Source: Alphaproteobacteria bacterium (GTDB lineage: Bacteria > Pseudomonadota > Alphaproteobacteria > RF32 > CAG-239). Taken from it: a DNA stretch of 64,000 nt. Below are positions 55,074 to 64,000 of the stretch, piece after piece (within the stretch, counting starts at the first letter, position 1; every line of letters begins with the position of its first letter). The notes beneath the pieces are model-generated. The model was not told the DNA's origin. It did no database searches and saw nothing but the letters and a program-made list of their open reading frames with translations. Where the stretch lies: positions 1 through 64,000 of the forward strand of contig SUUZ01000005.1 in the NCBI GenBank assembly GCA_015062235.1. The letters run 5' to 3'. The position numbers and the translations under genes are program-made.

Positions 55074-57988
55074 AAATTATAAATCAAACTGAGATTGGCG
55101 GAGCTATTAGTATAATCAGAACCAAAACTATATGATCCTGCTATCGATGCACTCCAATTTTCTATCATATCAAAAGACATTCCTGCTTCAACTTTCATCA
55201 ATGTACGATCTTCGGCCGATTCTAGAGACATGTCCTCAATTAATTCAAACTCCCCACTATCATTCATAATTTGAACAACAGATGGTTTAACAAATATTTC
55301 TGCACGAGCCTCAGGGAACTCCCAGCGTTTCGCTATTTTGATTCCAGCCTCAAACTCGGTGCGGCTGGCATCTTCAAATTCTTGAGTCTTACCAGCATTA
55401 TCCGAGACCTCATCCATTTTAACAGATGTGTAAGATAGTCTAACGCCAGGCTCTATTCTAAGCCCGCTAATATTCTTGTATATATAGTTTACATCAAGTG
55501 TTGCACCATAAGTTGTACCAGAAGTATCAGCTTCAACACCATCTTTAGTACTTATATTAGCATCAAGCAATCCAGCATATCCCGCAAGCAAAACAGACCA
55601 ATAACGCCCATCCGTTCTAATATAAGCACCGCCTAAATAACTGTCTATAATTGTTTCAGCTTCTCCTCGCAAGGTATAGTTTTCCCCGCTTTCATCATAA
55701 TTATATATACCATTTCTATAAGATGCCAATAATCCAAATTTAGTAACCCCATTACTAATGATGTCGATTCCCCCATCAACACCAGAGATTGAGGTAGTAT
55801 AATTATACGGCGCTTCAATTGTGGCTGAAGAATATACAGGTGTTATCCAACCAGTAAATACAGGACGCGCACTACGACAAATACGATTAGAGTATTTTTG
55901 TCCTTTTGATAACCTACAAGGAACTTTATTGTATTCATTTATGGCTATACTATTACGTAAATTAGCGCCTAAACTAGCTGTTTGCATAAAAGTATTATCA
56001 ATTAATCCATAATAAGCTGCAGTCTCTGGCACAATCAGAGGTCTACCTGCGTTTGACACATAACCATACCAACTATTATTTTCAAATAATGTTTCCCAAA
56101 CGAAAGGAGATGCTTCGCTACGCCAAATAGAAAAACTATCAATATTTCCATTAACATTGTTTGGGGCTTGAACTAATAATATTTTGTTTGATGTTGACTT
56201 ATCATCGACCGATTTTAATGTTATTGTTGATTTGCCTAAAACATCCCCATTTATAATAATTTTATCAGCAATACTTTGGCTAATATCCATATCCATTATG
56301 ATAGATGCATTATTACCACTGTATGCTCCCTCAATAGTCAAAGTATCTCCAACAACCTGAGATGTACCACTCATATCAATAGAGCCTTTATTTATAATAT
56401 TTCCATTCACAGTTATATTTGATATATTATTTAGTGTTCCTGAAACATCTAAAGTTGATCCGATATCGACTGATAAATTCTTTTCATTACCGCTGAGCAT
56501 CAAGTCAGCTTCTAATCTAAGTACAGAGTCTATTACATTTACCTCGTTCCACCCTCCTATTTGGACGGTATCACTATCTCCACTATTTGAAACAACGAAG
56601 TTTCCATTACTTAAATTAAGAGCTTTATTTGACGTTGTATCGTTATTTATAAGTTTTTTATTGAACGCTTCATTTACACCACCGACAATAGTTAAACTGG
56701 TAATATTTGATCCTTCCTGAAATAAATTATCAAAATTTGATGCTGTTGCATTTGTATCAACATGAATAGTAAAATTTTCAAATAATACAGATGAATCACC
56801 AACATTTATAACGGAACCACTATTGGCAACCAAATTATAAATAGCCGAAGCTGTTTCAGCGTTTATAATGCCACCTCCATTTACAGTAACCGAATTAATA
56901 GTAGCGCCAGTTTTAACATTTAATTGTCCGCCATCATTTAAAAAAGTGTTGCTAGCATTACTATCAATTTCGACATTCATAATGCCCCCATTATTAACCT
57001 CTATATTTTCCGCAGATGATCCAGATGCTATATTAAGCACACCACCTTCAAGAACCGTAGATAATTGAATAAGAGCATTATTTGTTGCATTGATTGTACC
57101 GCCATTTTGAATGTTTGCAGATTGAATTGCGCCTCCGTCAATAGACCCAGTTCCATCTGTAATATCCACATTTTTAGCGCTTCCATTAGCATAAATCTGT
57201 AAATTACCACCAGACGACACACCAACATGTTGTGCTGTGCTACCACCATCAATAATAATGGTTCCTCCGATAGCATTACTATTTTCAATGCTTCCGCCAT
57301 TTGTAGCAGTAAGAGTTGAACCTGTATTAACAGAAAATCCACTAGCAACTTTATTGTTTATACTAGCATTTATAGTTTGATCTGCTTCGTCTGTAATATT
57401 TGTAATAGAAGCATCAGTTGTTAAATCAAATTTAGCGCCATTATTTAATTTTAGTTCATCAACATAAGAGTTGCCACTATTGCTTATAGAAGCTTCACTT
57501 CCAATACTAATTTTTTGAGCGGCACCGCCATTAGTAATATTCAGTTTTCCTTGACCATCAATTGTTGCATCTATAAGTATTCCACCGTCTACATTAACAG
57601 TACTAGATCCAGATGCATTAACAGTCTCTGCTTGTCCAGATGAGACATTCAATGTTCCATTGCCTGTAACGGTTGTATTTGTGGCTGTGCCACCCAAAAA
57701 TACATTAACCACACCACCGTCAGACACGCTTGTCTCTTCAGCCACACCCTGTTCATTAACATTCATTGTCCCTATATAATTAACAAGTGTGCCTATTGCT
57801 TTGCCGCCAGAGTTAACATTAAGGATATTTACATCTACACCATCTATCGTGCTAGGAATAACTAAATCATTTTTAGTTTCATTTTCAATACTCATTTCTT
57901 CTGCAAAAGAAAGTGTTGGTTGAAGCAAAGTAAGCTTTGCCGCAAAAATTGCGGTTGCTAAACAAAAATACTTTGTTTTCAAAAACAT
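55070..57988 (-). CDS. Autotransporter adhesin with AIDA-type repeats
   Basis: A 972-residue type V secretion protein. It has a signal peptide (about 1-29, ending SFAEE). The passenger (about 40-640) is made of many 18-20-residue units such as GGTATNTTVTGNGTLNV and DGGQLNVKTGATINSVTVNGGG, as in AIDA-like beta-helices. A C-terminal beta-barrel of about 280 residues ends SLIYNF. Start at 57988, with AGAGGAAA upstream; an in-frame TTG lies 6 codons earlier. Expected to display an adhesive or self-associating surface domain. Confidence 0.88.
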   Translation of the reverse strand: MFLKTKYFCLATAIFAAKLTLLQPTLSFAEEMSIENETKNDLVIPSTIDGVDVNILNVNSGGKAIGTLVNYIGTMNVNEQGVAEETSVSDGGVVNVFLGGTATNTTVTGNGTLNVSSGQAETVNASGSSTVNVDGGILIDATIDGQGKLNITNGGAAQKISIGSEASISNSGNSYVDELKLNNGAKFDLTTDASITNITDEADQTINASINNKVASGFSVNTGSTLTATNGGSIENSNAIGGTIIIDGGSTAQHVGVSSGGNLQIYANGSAKNVDITDGTGSIDGGAIQSANIQNGGTINATNNALIQLSTVLEGGVLNIASGSSAENIEVNNGGIMNVEIDSNASNTFLNDGGQLNVKTGATINSVTVNGGGIINAETASAIYNLVANSGSVINVGDSSVLFENFTIHVDTNATASNFDNLFQEGSNITSLTIVGGVNEAFNKKLINNDTTSNKALNLSNGNFVVSNSGDSDTVQIGGWNEVNVIDSVLRLEADLMLSGNEKNLSVDIGSTLDVSGTLNNISNITVNGNIINKGSIDMSGTSQVVGDTLTIEGAYSGNNASIIMDMDISQSIADKIIINGDVLGKSTITLKSVDDKSTSNKILLVQAPNNVNGNIDSFSIWRSEASPFVWETLFENNSWYGYVSNAGRPLIVPETAAYYGLIDNTFMQTASLGANLRNSIAINEYNKVPCRLSKGQKYSNRICRSARPVFTGWITPVYSSATIEAPYNYTTSISGVDGGIDIISNGVTKFGLLASYRNGIYNYDESGENYTLRGEAETIIDSYLGGAYIRTDGRYWSVLLAGYAGLLDANISTKDGVEADTSGTTYGATLDVNYIYKNISGLRIEPGVRLSYTSVKMDEVSDNAGKTQEFEDASRTEFEAGIKIAKRWEFPEARAEIFVKPSVVQIMNDSGEFELIEDMSLESAEDRTLMKVEAGMSFDMIENWSASIAGSYSFGSDYTNSSANLSLIYNF

Positions 57989-58088
57989 CACAACTTTCCT
58001 CTCCAAAGAAGTAGATGTAGCAAAAGTTTATATGACGAGGCTAAGCTAAAAAAATTAATAAAAAATTACCGATTCTATACAGTAAAAA

Positions 58089-58111
58089 CAACGATTCGCA
58101 TCAAATCGTTG
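58089..58111 (-). terminator. Terminator after recF
   Basis: Read on the minus strand: CAACGATT-TGATGCG-AATCGTTG followed by five T, about 70 bp after the recF stop. Confidence 0.75.
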
Positions 58112-58179
58112 CTGGGATTCGTTTTGAGTCATATTAATATTTTTATTATTAGATAAAGAATCGCAAACAGAATCGCTAA

Positions 58180-59400
58180 TTAATAAAAAACGTTATTGTT
58201 TTTAACTTCAAAAAATTGTGCATCACTGCGTAAACTATCAAAAAGTTCTGGATTTGTAGTCGTTATCCATGCTTGGATATTAAGTGACACAATTTTTTCC
58301 AGCAAAGCCTCTCTTTTTATATCATCTAAATGAGCCGCTATCTCATCTAAAAGCAGAATGGGCGCAAATCCCTTATGTAGAGTTTGACATTTTGTTTGTG
58401 CCAAAATAATACTTATTAGCAAGGATTTTTGTTCTCCTGTTGAGCATAGCTCTGCAGGCATACCTTTTTTCTTAAAGTAAACCTTAAAATCTGTACGATT
58501 TATTCCATCAGGAGTGTCATTTTGCAAAACAAACCGACGTTGCTTTGTTATTATATTTTTATATTCCTCTTCCACATCAATAGCAGGCTTATTATCAAGA
58601 GCTTTTTCAATCCTACCATCAAGTTCTAACCTAACGGATGGAAAAATGTCATCAGGTTCATTTTCTATAAAAGTATTTAATCGAGCCACCTGTTCTCTGC
58701 GAGCCGCAGCAATAGCAACACCTATTGCTGCCATGTTTTCTTCTAAAGAATTTAGCCAATAATTATCATTTTTGCCCTCTTTTAACAGACGGCACCATTC
58801 TTTGTATAAATGCTCAAAGTTGGCGGTCCTTTTTGCATGTTCTACATCAAACGCATAAACCAATCTATCAAGAAAAGAACGTCGTGGTTGGCTTCCTCCT
58901 CTAAAAAGACGATCCATTTGAGGGGTGAGCCATATAGCAGACATATACTGCCCTAGTTCTGCTTGGGAGGATATTTTGTTATTGTTTATTTTTACAATCC
59001 TTCTTTCAAAAGATTTATATTCTCCTATATCCTCTAGCTCTTTAGATGTTTTTTCTACAGCTGTTGCTATTGTATATAGTTCATCGTTATTTATTATATC
59101 AGCCACAACAGCCCAATTTAATGGAGATACAAAAGATATTTCTTTGCTTTCAGTAAGTTGCGGTATAAATCTTTTTATATCAGATAAACGAGCTCCTCGA
59201 AGTCCTCGTCCAGGTGTCAAAAAAGATATAGCTTCTAAAATATTTGTTTTACCACTGCCATTTTCTCCATAAATGATTATAGGAGCAACTTCTGATTCAA
59301 TTCTAAGATTAGCATAATTTCTATAATCAGTTAAAGTCAGGCGTTTTACACCTGACTTTAGGTTTGTCAAACTAGCTAAATTATGCGCTAAGCAATCCAT
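58180..59400 (-). CDS. recF: DNA replication and repair protein RecF
   Basis: A 406-residue ABC-type ATPase for recombinational repair. Walker A is GENGSGKTN (45-53), preceded by LTLTDYRNYANL. A later CSTGEQKSLLISIIL signature and Walker B ILLLDEIAAHLD follow. The ATG directly follows the dnaN stop (TAAATG). About 18 residues precede the usual start of the family; no better start is seen. Confidence 0.93.
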   Translation of the reverse strand: MDCLAHNLASLTNLKSGVKRLTLTDYRNYANLRIESEVAPIIIYGENGSGKTNILEAISFLTPGRGLRGARLSDIKRFIPQLTESKEISFVSPLNWAVVADIINNDELYTIATAVEKTSKELEDIGEYKSFERRIVKINNNKISSQAELGQYMSAIWLTPQMDRLFRGGSQPRRSFLDRLVYAFDVEHAKRTANFEHLYKEWCRLLKEGKNDNYWLNSLEENMAAIGVAIAAARREQVARLNTFIENEPDDIFPSVRLELDGRIEKALDNKPAIDVEEEYKNIITKQRRFVLQNDTPDGINRTDFKVYFKKKGMPAELCSTGEQKSLLISIILAQTKCQTLHKGFAPILLLDEIAAHLDDIKREALLEKIVSLNIQAWITTTNPELFDSLRSDAQFFEVKNNNVFY

Positions 59401-60519
59401 TTATACTCTCATAGGCATTAAGACATAAATTGCGCTAGAATCTGATGTATCATGTATCACAGAAGGAGAAGACGCATCAGCAAAAGAAACTCTGACTGTG
59501 TCGCCTTTTACTTCACTTAAAATATCCAACAAGTAGCGGAAATTATACCCAATCTCAAGAGGCTCATGGTCGTATTTAGCCTCCAGCTCCTCAGAAGCAC
59601 TACCCAAATCAGGACTAGAAGTAACAATAGTAACCTTGTTAGTATGAGTAAGCATTTTTATTGCTCTAGTTCTTTCAGCAACAACTGAAACACGATCAAC
59701 CGCTGCGGCTAAGTCTTTTACGCCAAGTTCCAAAGATTTATCATTGTCTGTAGGGATAACTCTTTCGTAATCAGGGTACGTTCCATCAATTAATTTAGAC
59801 GTTAACGTAATATCGGTTACTGAAAATCTAACCTTGTTTTCAGAAACTTCAACAGTAACATTTTCAACAGAGTTATCATCTAAAAGTTTACGAATTTCAG
59901 CAACAGTTTTACGCGGAATAATAACTCCATTTAAGTTTTCAGCCCCTTGAGGTAACGGTGATTCTACACAAGCCAAGCGATGCCCATCTGTTGCAACAAC
60001 GCGCAAAACCTCTGACGCCCCCTCTTTTTTTGCATGAACATACAGACCATTAAGATAATATCTTGTTTCTTCTGTTGAAACGGCAAATTGCGTTCTATCA
60101 ATTACATCTTTCAATTCATCTTTCGACATAATGAAAGATGTTGGTAGTTTATCTCCAGATATAACAGGGAAATCTTCAACAGGGATAGTCGAAAGTGAAA
60201 ATTTTGACCTTGCAGATGAAATTGTCAGCTGCCCCTTATCATCAGGATAAATAAGTTCAACTTGTGATCCATCAGAAAGTTTACGAACAATATCATACAA
60301 CATATGAGCAGGAGCCGTAGTTGCGCCTACTTCTGATATTTTAGCGTCAGCCATTTCTGTAATTTCTGTATCCATATCTGTAGCTTTAAAGCTGATCCCA
60401 TCACCTAAAGCTTCAATTCTAACATTTGATAAAACAGGAATAGTGTTTCTTTTTTCAACAATACTTTGAACGTGACTTAATGTCTTCAGTAAATGTGCTC
60501 TTTCAATAGTAAATCTCAT
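59401..60519 (-). CDS. dnaN: DNA polymerase III beta subunit (sliding clamp)
   Basis: A 372-residue clamp with three similar domains. Recognisable strings: NTIPVLSNVRIEA, FKATDMDTEI, FSLSTIPVEDFP, RYYLNGLYVH, VATDGHRLAC and the terminal YVLMPMRV. It encircles DNA for polymerase III. Lies between dnaA and recF, the conserved order, in the same direction. Confidence 0.96.
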   Translation of the reverse strand: MRFTIERAHLLKTLSHVQSIVEKRNTIPVLSNVRIEALGDGISFKATDMDTEITEMADAKISEVGATTAPAHMLYDIVRKLSDGSQVELIYPDDKGQLTISSARSKFSLSTIPVEDFPVISGDKLPTSFIMSKDELKDVIDRTQFAVSTEETRYYLNGLYVHAKKEGASEVLRVVATDGHRLACVESPLPQGAENLNGVIIPRKTVAEIRKLLDDNSVENVTVEVSENKVRFSVTDITLTSKLIDGTYPDYERVIPTDNDKSLELGVKDLAAAVDRVSVVAERTRAIKMLTHTNKVTIVTSSPDLGSASEELEAKYDHEPLEIGYNFRYLLDILSEVKGDTVRVSFADASSPSVIHDTSDSSAIYVLMPMRV

Positions 60520-60616
60520 CTTTTGTAATCCAAATCATAAGTTATATCATTACCCAAATTCTAGCACAAACACTACAAACAAAAAGATAAATCATTTAAT
60601 ATTCACAACTTTTATA

Positions 60617-60648
60617 CAAAAGCCTCTTTGTCAACAAAGAGGCTTTTG
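60617..60648. terminator. Terminator hairpin after dnaA
   Basis: A perfect 15-bp stem CAAAAGCCTCTTTGT / ACAAAGAGGCTTTTG lies between dnaA and dnaN. It may limit read-through, implying that dnaN can also start from its own promoter. Confidence 0.75.
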
Positions 60649-60672
60649 TGTAGCTAATTTTGCCAAATGCAA

Positions 60673-62118
60673 CTAAGCTTCTAACATTCTGCGTAACGTT
60701 TCAACATTTTCTGCTAAAGAAACGTCTTCCATTATCAGCTCTTCAACTTTGCGTACAGCATGCATAACAGTCGTATGATCCCTGTCAAACTTACGACCAA
60801 TTTCAGGCAAAGAACGAGATGTAAGTTGTTTTGCTAAATACATAGCAATCTGTCTTGGACGAGCAACTGTACGAGCCCTACGAGATGACTGCATTTCTTT
60901 CACTGAAATATTAAAGTGTTCTGCAACTTTTTTCTGAATTTCATCAATAGTCGTACGCTTATCAAAAGAACGTAACATATCTTTTAAAATATCTTGAGTC
61001 ATATCTAGAGTTATTTCATGATTGCTTAGTAATTGGGAGTGTGCAATTACTCTACGCAACGCCCCTTCTAATTCACGAATATTAGAGGTTATTTTTGTTG
61101 CTAAAAACTCCGCTACTTTTTGAGGTAACTCTAGACCAAGTTGTTTAGCCTTGCTATTCAAAATACCCATTCTTAGGTCAAAATCTGTTGGATGAATATC
61201 TGCAACTAAACCACAACCAAGGCGAGATTTTAATCGGGCTTCAATACCCTCCAAGTCTGCAGGCGATTTATCTGCAGATATAATTATTTGACGCCCTTCT
61301 TCTATCAGTGAATTGAAAGTGTAGAAAAATTCTTCTTGGGTTGTATCCTTTCCACCCATAAATTGAACATCGTCTACCATTAAAACATCAACTGACCTAA
61401 ACTGCTCTTTAAATGCCGTTGTATCTTTGTAACGAAGGGCTCTAACAAACTTATACATAAATTTTTCTGCAGACAAGTATACTATATTTCTATTTGGATC
61501 TTGTTGTTTAATATGCCAAGCAATCGCATGCATAAGGTGTGTTTTACCCAATCCTACACCAGAATACAAAAATAAGGGATTAAAAGATATGTTTCGAGAT
61601 TCTGCAACTTTTCTCGCTGCCGCATAGGCAAACTCATTGGTTTTGCCAACAACGAAATTATCAAATGTATACTGCGGGTTAAGAGGAACAGATAAAGAAT
61701 CGTTAAGCAGGCCATCATTTGCGTTTGCAACAACAGATTTTATACCCGATTGATATATATTCTGAGGCATAGGAGAAGTATTTATTTTCTTTAACAAAGA
61801 ACGGCAAGTTGGACTATATAATCCTTTACCGTGAGCAGACTCTTGGCTTGCTTGAACAACAAAATTAATACTTCTAATTGAAGGATTCTTTTTTTCCCAA
61901 ATTTTGTGGATTCTATCACTGTAATTAGTTATTACCCAATTTCTCATAAAACGCGTTGGAACACAAATATTCATAGTCCCATTATTGAAAGATCCTATTG
62001 TTAAAGGCTTGAGCCAACTATCAAAAGCGGTTTCACCAACCTCAACCTTAAGCTGCTCACAAATCTGTCCCCATTGATCCAAAACAGACGCATCATTAAC
62101 AATTGCTTCTTCAGCCAT
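60673..62118 (-). CDS. dnaA: Chromosomal replication initiator DnaA
   Basis: A 481-residue AAA+ initiator. Domain I (about 12-88) and a linker are followed by the ATPase with YTFDNFVVGKTNEFA, Walker A GVGLGKTH (187-194), Walker B MVDDVQF, and sensor motifs. The C-terminal DNA-binding domain has ARPRQIAMYLAKQLT and the signature FDRDHTTVMHAVRK. It binds oriC and opens the origin. No cluster of DnaA boxes is seen nearby. Confidence 0.97.
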   Translation of the reverse strand: MAEEAIVNDASVLDQWGQICEQLKVEVGETAFDSWLKPLTIGSFNNGTMNICVPTRFMRNWVITNYSDRIHKIWEKKNPSIRSINFVVQASQESAHGKGLYSPTCRSLLKKINTSPMPQNIYQSGIKSVVANANDGLLNDSLSVPLNPQYTFDNFVVGKTNEFAYAAARKVAESRNISFNPLFLYSGVGLGKTHLMHAIAWHIKQQDPNRNIVYLSAEKFMYKFVRALRYKDTTAFKEQFRSVDVLMVDDVQFMGGKDTTQEEFFYTFNSLIEEGRQIIISADKSPADLEGIEARLKSRLGCGLVADIHPTDFDLRMGILNSKAKQLGLELPQKVAEFLATKITSNIRELEGALRRVIAHSQLLSNHEITLDMTQDILKDMLRSFDKRTTIDEIQKKVAEHFNISVKEMQSSRRARTVARPRQIAMYLAKQLTSRSLPEIGRKFDRDHTTVMHAVRKVEELIMEDVSLAENVETLRRMLEA

Positions 62119-62659
62119 TTCTACTCCCCAATTTGTATCTCAAAAATTAAACCCCATGTCAGCTTAAAACATATACACTCCATTAAGACTTATTGTAAGT
62201 AGGTGTTTCATGATCCCAATAAATGCGTATATTGTTGTTTTTTAACTTTTTGTTTTTATCTTTCTGCAGTATTTAAACATCCCCCTTAAATTTAACTGCT
62301 GTCAAAGAATAGTGTTACCACTATAAATTTTAGACATCAAATTATTAAGCTTAAAATTTAAAAACAATATCGTTTAAAAACTAACTGACAACTAATATCG
62401 AGACGATTCTGTCTGACTTTTTAGATTCTAAAAATTTCAAAAATATATTCAAAATTCTCTAACAAAGTGATTTGGATATTAGAAACAAAAAAACATAAAA
62501 GCAACAGAACTTTTTCCGAACATTGCAATTAAATTCCTTGACATAATCTTTTAAAGGAGTCGACTAGATTCTGCCACTTTTAGAACAAAAAAGCACAAAC
62601 CAAAACCTCCTCATCAAATGCTAAGAGGGATGATTTGTGCTTTAAAAAATATGTAACGA
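62119..62659. other. dnaA-rpsT intergenic region
   Basis: About 540 bp, strongly AT-rich, without credible genes. No TTATCCACA-type DnaA boxes were found on either strand, so it does not look like oriC; many Alphaproteobacteria place oriC elsewhere. It probably holds the dnaA promoter and, at its right end, the rpsT terminator. Confidence 0.6.
62591..62642 (-). terminator. Terminator after rpsT
   Basis: Outer stem AAGCACAAA / TTTGTGCTT (62591-62599 with 62634-62642), with an inner imperfect stem between. Read on the minus strand it is followed by six T. Confidence 0.75.
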
Positions 62660-62920
62660 CTATAATGCTTTAATTTTATGAGAAAGACGAGAAACCTTAC
62701 GAGACATAGTGTTCATCGCAAAAACACCTTTTCTAACAGCTCTCATCATTTCAGACTCTGCTATTTTAAAAGTTGTAGTAGCAAGTTCCTTATCTCCAGC
62801 AGCAATAGCAGCCTCCACCTTCTTAATAAAGGTACGAACACGACTCCTACGGGCGCCATTAATGATAGCGCGTTTATTATTTCTTACGATTCTGCTTTTT
62901 GCAGATTTATGATTGGCCAT
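62660..62920 (-). CDS. rpsT: 30S ribosomal protein S20
   Basis: An 86-residue basic helical protein starting MANHKSAKSRIVRNNKRA and ending SHKIKAL. GGAAGA lies upstream of the ATG at 62920; a six-residue longer frame is not typical for S20. Between the enoyl-CoA hydratase gene and dnaA, the common alphaproteobacterial order. Confidence 0.95.
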   Translation of the reverse strand: MANHKSAKSRIVRNNKRAIINGARRSRVRTFIKKVEAAIAAGDKELATTTFKIAESEMMRAVRKGVFAMNTMSRKVSRLSHKIKAL

Positions 62921-63043
62921 TTTTTTCTTCCGTTTCAATTATAAAAGGTTGTTCCAATTTTTAATAAATGTAATGCTTTATAAACTTGAACAATGATTAA
63001 AGTCAATAATAATTTTGCTAAAAAGGTCGATTCTAGCTCTTTT

Positions 63044-63793
63044 TTATTTAAAATTACTCAAAATTTCTCTAAATTCTGGGGTGTTCATACTCAAACGACA
63101 GCTTTTCAATTCTAGTTCCATACCGTTTTGTAGATTCATATTTTCTACTTGTTTTAGAGTCTCTTTTGCTTGAAGTATTGCTTGGTATGGTAAAGAGGCG
63201 ATTCGATTTGCAACTCTTAATGCTTCATCATAAATATCTTTCTGGGGGACAACCCTGCTTATGAGGCCAGATAAGGATGCTTCCTCTGCATTCATTGCTT
63301 TACCAGTCAATATCATTTCCATTGCCTTAGCTTTCCCAATACGATGAACAAGCCTTGAACAACCTCCAAATGATGGTATTGTCCCAATAGAAAGTTCTGG
63401 ATAACCAATTTGAGCAGATTCTGAAGCCAAGATAATGTCACCAGCAAGCGCTAAATCACAACCCAATCCCAAAGCATAACCCGATAATACAATTATTAGT
63501 GGCTTAGAGCAATTAGCAATTTTATAAAACTCATCTTGCCAAGCTTTTAAAGCTAAACTTTGTTGTGTTACCTCATCACAAAGAGCTTTAATGTCAATAC
63601 CTGCGGCAAAACACATATCGTTTCCTTTTATAATTATACAACGAATAGTGTCTGTATATTCCCAATCTTGAACTTGATAGGCAATCTCATTAAGCATTTC
63701 CAAATTGATAGCATTCATATCATCTTTTCTATCAAGAGTGATAATACCTATGTGTCCATCAACTTCCGTAAGAATAGTGTTGTTTTCACTCAT
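63044..63793 (-). CDS. Enoyl-CoA hydratase/isomerase family protein
   Basis: A 249-residue crotonase. It has the oxyanion pocket segments CFAAGIDIKAL and SGYALGLGCDLAL, and YPELSIGTIPSFGG. The second catalytic Glu (in the PEL motif) is present; the first position, usually Glu in GGGCELA, is Asp here. The reaction may be hydration of enoyl-CoA or another crotonase step. The start directly follows another gene (stop at 63804), with AAGGA between. Confidence 0.87.
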   Translation of the reverse strand: MSENNTILTEVDGHIGIITLDRKDDMNAINLEMLNEIAYQVQDWEYTDTIRCIIIKGNDMCFAAGIDIKALCDEVTQQSLALKAWQDEFYKIANCSKPLIIVLSGYALGLGCDLALAGDIILASESAQIGYPELSIGTIPSFGGCSRLVHRIGKAKAMEMILTGKAMNAEEASLSGLISRVVPQKDIYDEALRVANRIASLPYQAILQAKETLKQVENMNLQNGMELELKSCRLSMNTPEFREILSNFK

Positions 63794-63803
63794 GTTTTTT
63801 TCC

Positions 63804-64000
63804 TTATTGAATTTTACTTTTTACTGTAAGTCTTACAACTAAAGGGTTTACCGATTCTCTACTAAGTTCTAATGTTTCACCATCTCTTTCGAATAACATA
63901 CGATTTTTTTCATCTTGCTTTTTTTTCCATCCTAATTGTGGTAACGTTTCAGAGTAAAAGGAGCATACCTTGGCAAAATCTAAACTTTGAGACGTTAAAT
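63804..64000 (-). CDS. 3' end of a hypothetical protein (partial)
   Basis: The last ~65 codons of a gene running off the window's right edge on the minus strand; it ends LVVRLTVKSKIQ. The segment SFYSETLPQLGWKKK and LFERDGETLEL is a compact alpha/beta piece that I do not recognise with confidence. It is 10 bp before the enoyl-CoA hydratase start, so probably in one operon. Confidence 0.7.
   Translation of the reverse strand, partial: LTSQSLDFAKVCSFYSETLPQLGWKKKQDEKNRMLFERDGETLELSRESVNPLVVRLTVKSKIQ

Noticed and set aside
62119..62659. oriC next to dnaA
   Set aside because: No DnaA-box cluster found on either strand.

Overview
This AT-rich window carries a block of core genes in the order typical of Alphaproteobacteria: rpmH-rnpA-yidD-yidC-engB, rlmN beside an invasion-locus-B (IalB) family gene, rpsB-tsf, and enoyl-CoA hydratase-rpsT-dnaA-dnaN-recF. 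Other family signatures agree: an ELM1-family protein, an RHH_4-type ribbon-helix-helix protein, DUF1349, a Man-family EIIA with HPr, and a LolA-xthA pair. A HydF-type [FeFe]-hydrogenase maturase and an RquA-type rhodoquinone methyltransferase suggest an anaerobic or fermentative lifestyle. Together with the low GC and the cysteine-rich secreted protein, this fits an uncultured, probably gut-associated alphaproteobacterium. The taxonomic placement is inference. The gene calls rest on motifs read directly from the sequence; no database search was possible.

Layout. 1-5.8 kb: a phosphoglycerol-transferase-like sulfatase-fold enzyme, then two minus-strand genes (outer-membrane protein and surface lipoprotein) that look Bacteroidetes-derived. 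5.8-13.9 kb: small regulator, OMP, thioredoxin-fold protein, patatin, murI with a phosphatase, tRNA-Val, N-formylglutamate amidohydrolase, a lytic transglycosylase with a sigma-54-type promoter, an MBL-fold hydrolase and an acyl-ACP thioesterase. 14-18.6 kb: TrmN6-like methyltransferase and the rpmH-engB operon. 18.6-27.7 kb: a 1444-residue protein of unknown function, dnaJ, a secreted-type unknown, DUF1349 with a CbpA-like J protein, and small envelope proteins. 27.8-32.5 kb: ELM1, then the overlapping series rsmE - NarL-type regulator - Hpt - RquA, then cmk. 32.6-36.7 kb: Cys-rich protein, gyrB and an unknown minus-strand gene. 36.9-41.9 kb: porin with a co-transcribed OmpR-type regulator, rlmN, IalB, CCA transferase, OB-fold protein. 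41.9-47.7 kb: MFS remnant, hydF, tRNA-Ala, GNAT, DMT transporter, parE. 47.8-53.3 kb: rpsB-tsf with a structured leader, xthA-lolA, a short Cys-Gly peptide and PTS genes. 53.3-64 kb: ABC exporter, large autotransporter, recF-dnaN-dnaA, rpsT, enoyl-CoA hydratase and the 3' end of one more gene.

The most interesting items are: (i) the overlapping response regulator - Hpt - rhodoquinone methyltransferase gene series, which suggests phosphorelay control linked to quinone switching; (ii) the Bacteroidetes-like OMP/lipoprotein pair, with a structured intergenic element, inside an alphaproteobacterial chromosome; (iii) two mutually inverted 24-bp palindromes upstream of gyrB; (iv) the 1444-residue protein with acidic and VNP-repeat tracts; (v) a CCA-adding enzyme with Asn in place of the second catalytic Asp; (vi) a candidate rpsB leader.
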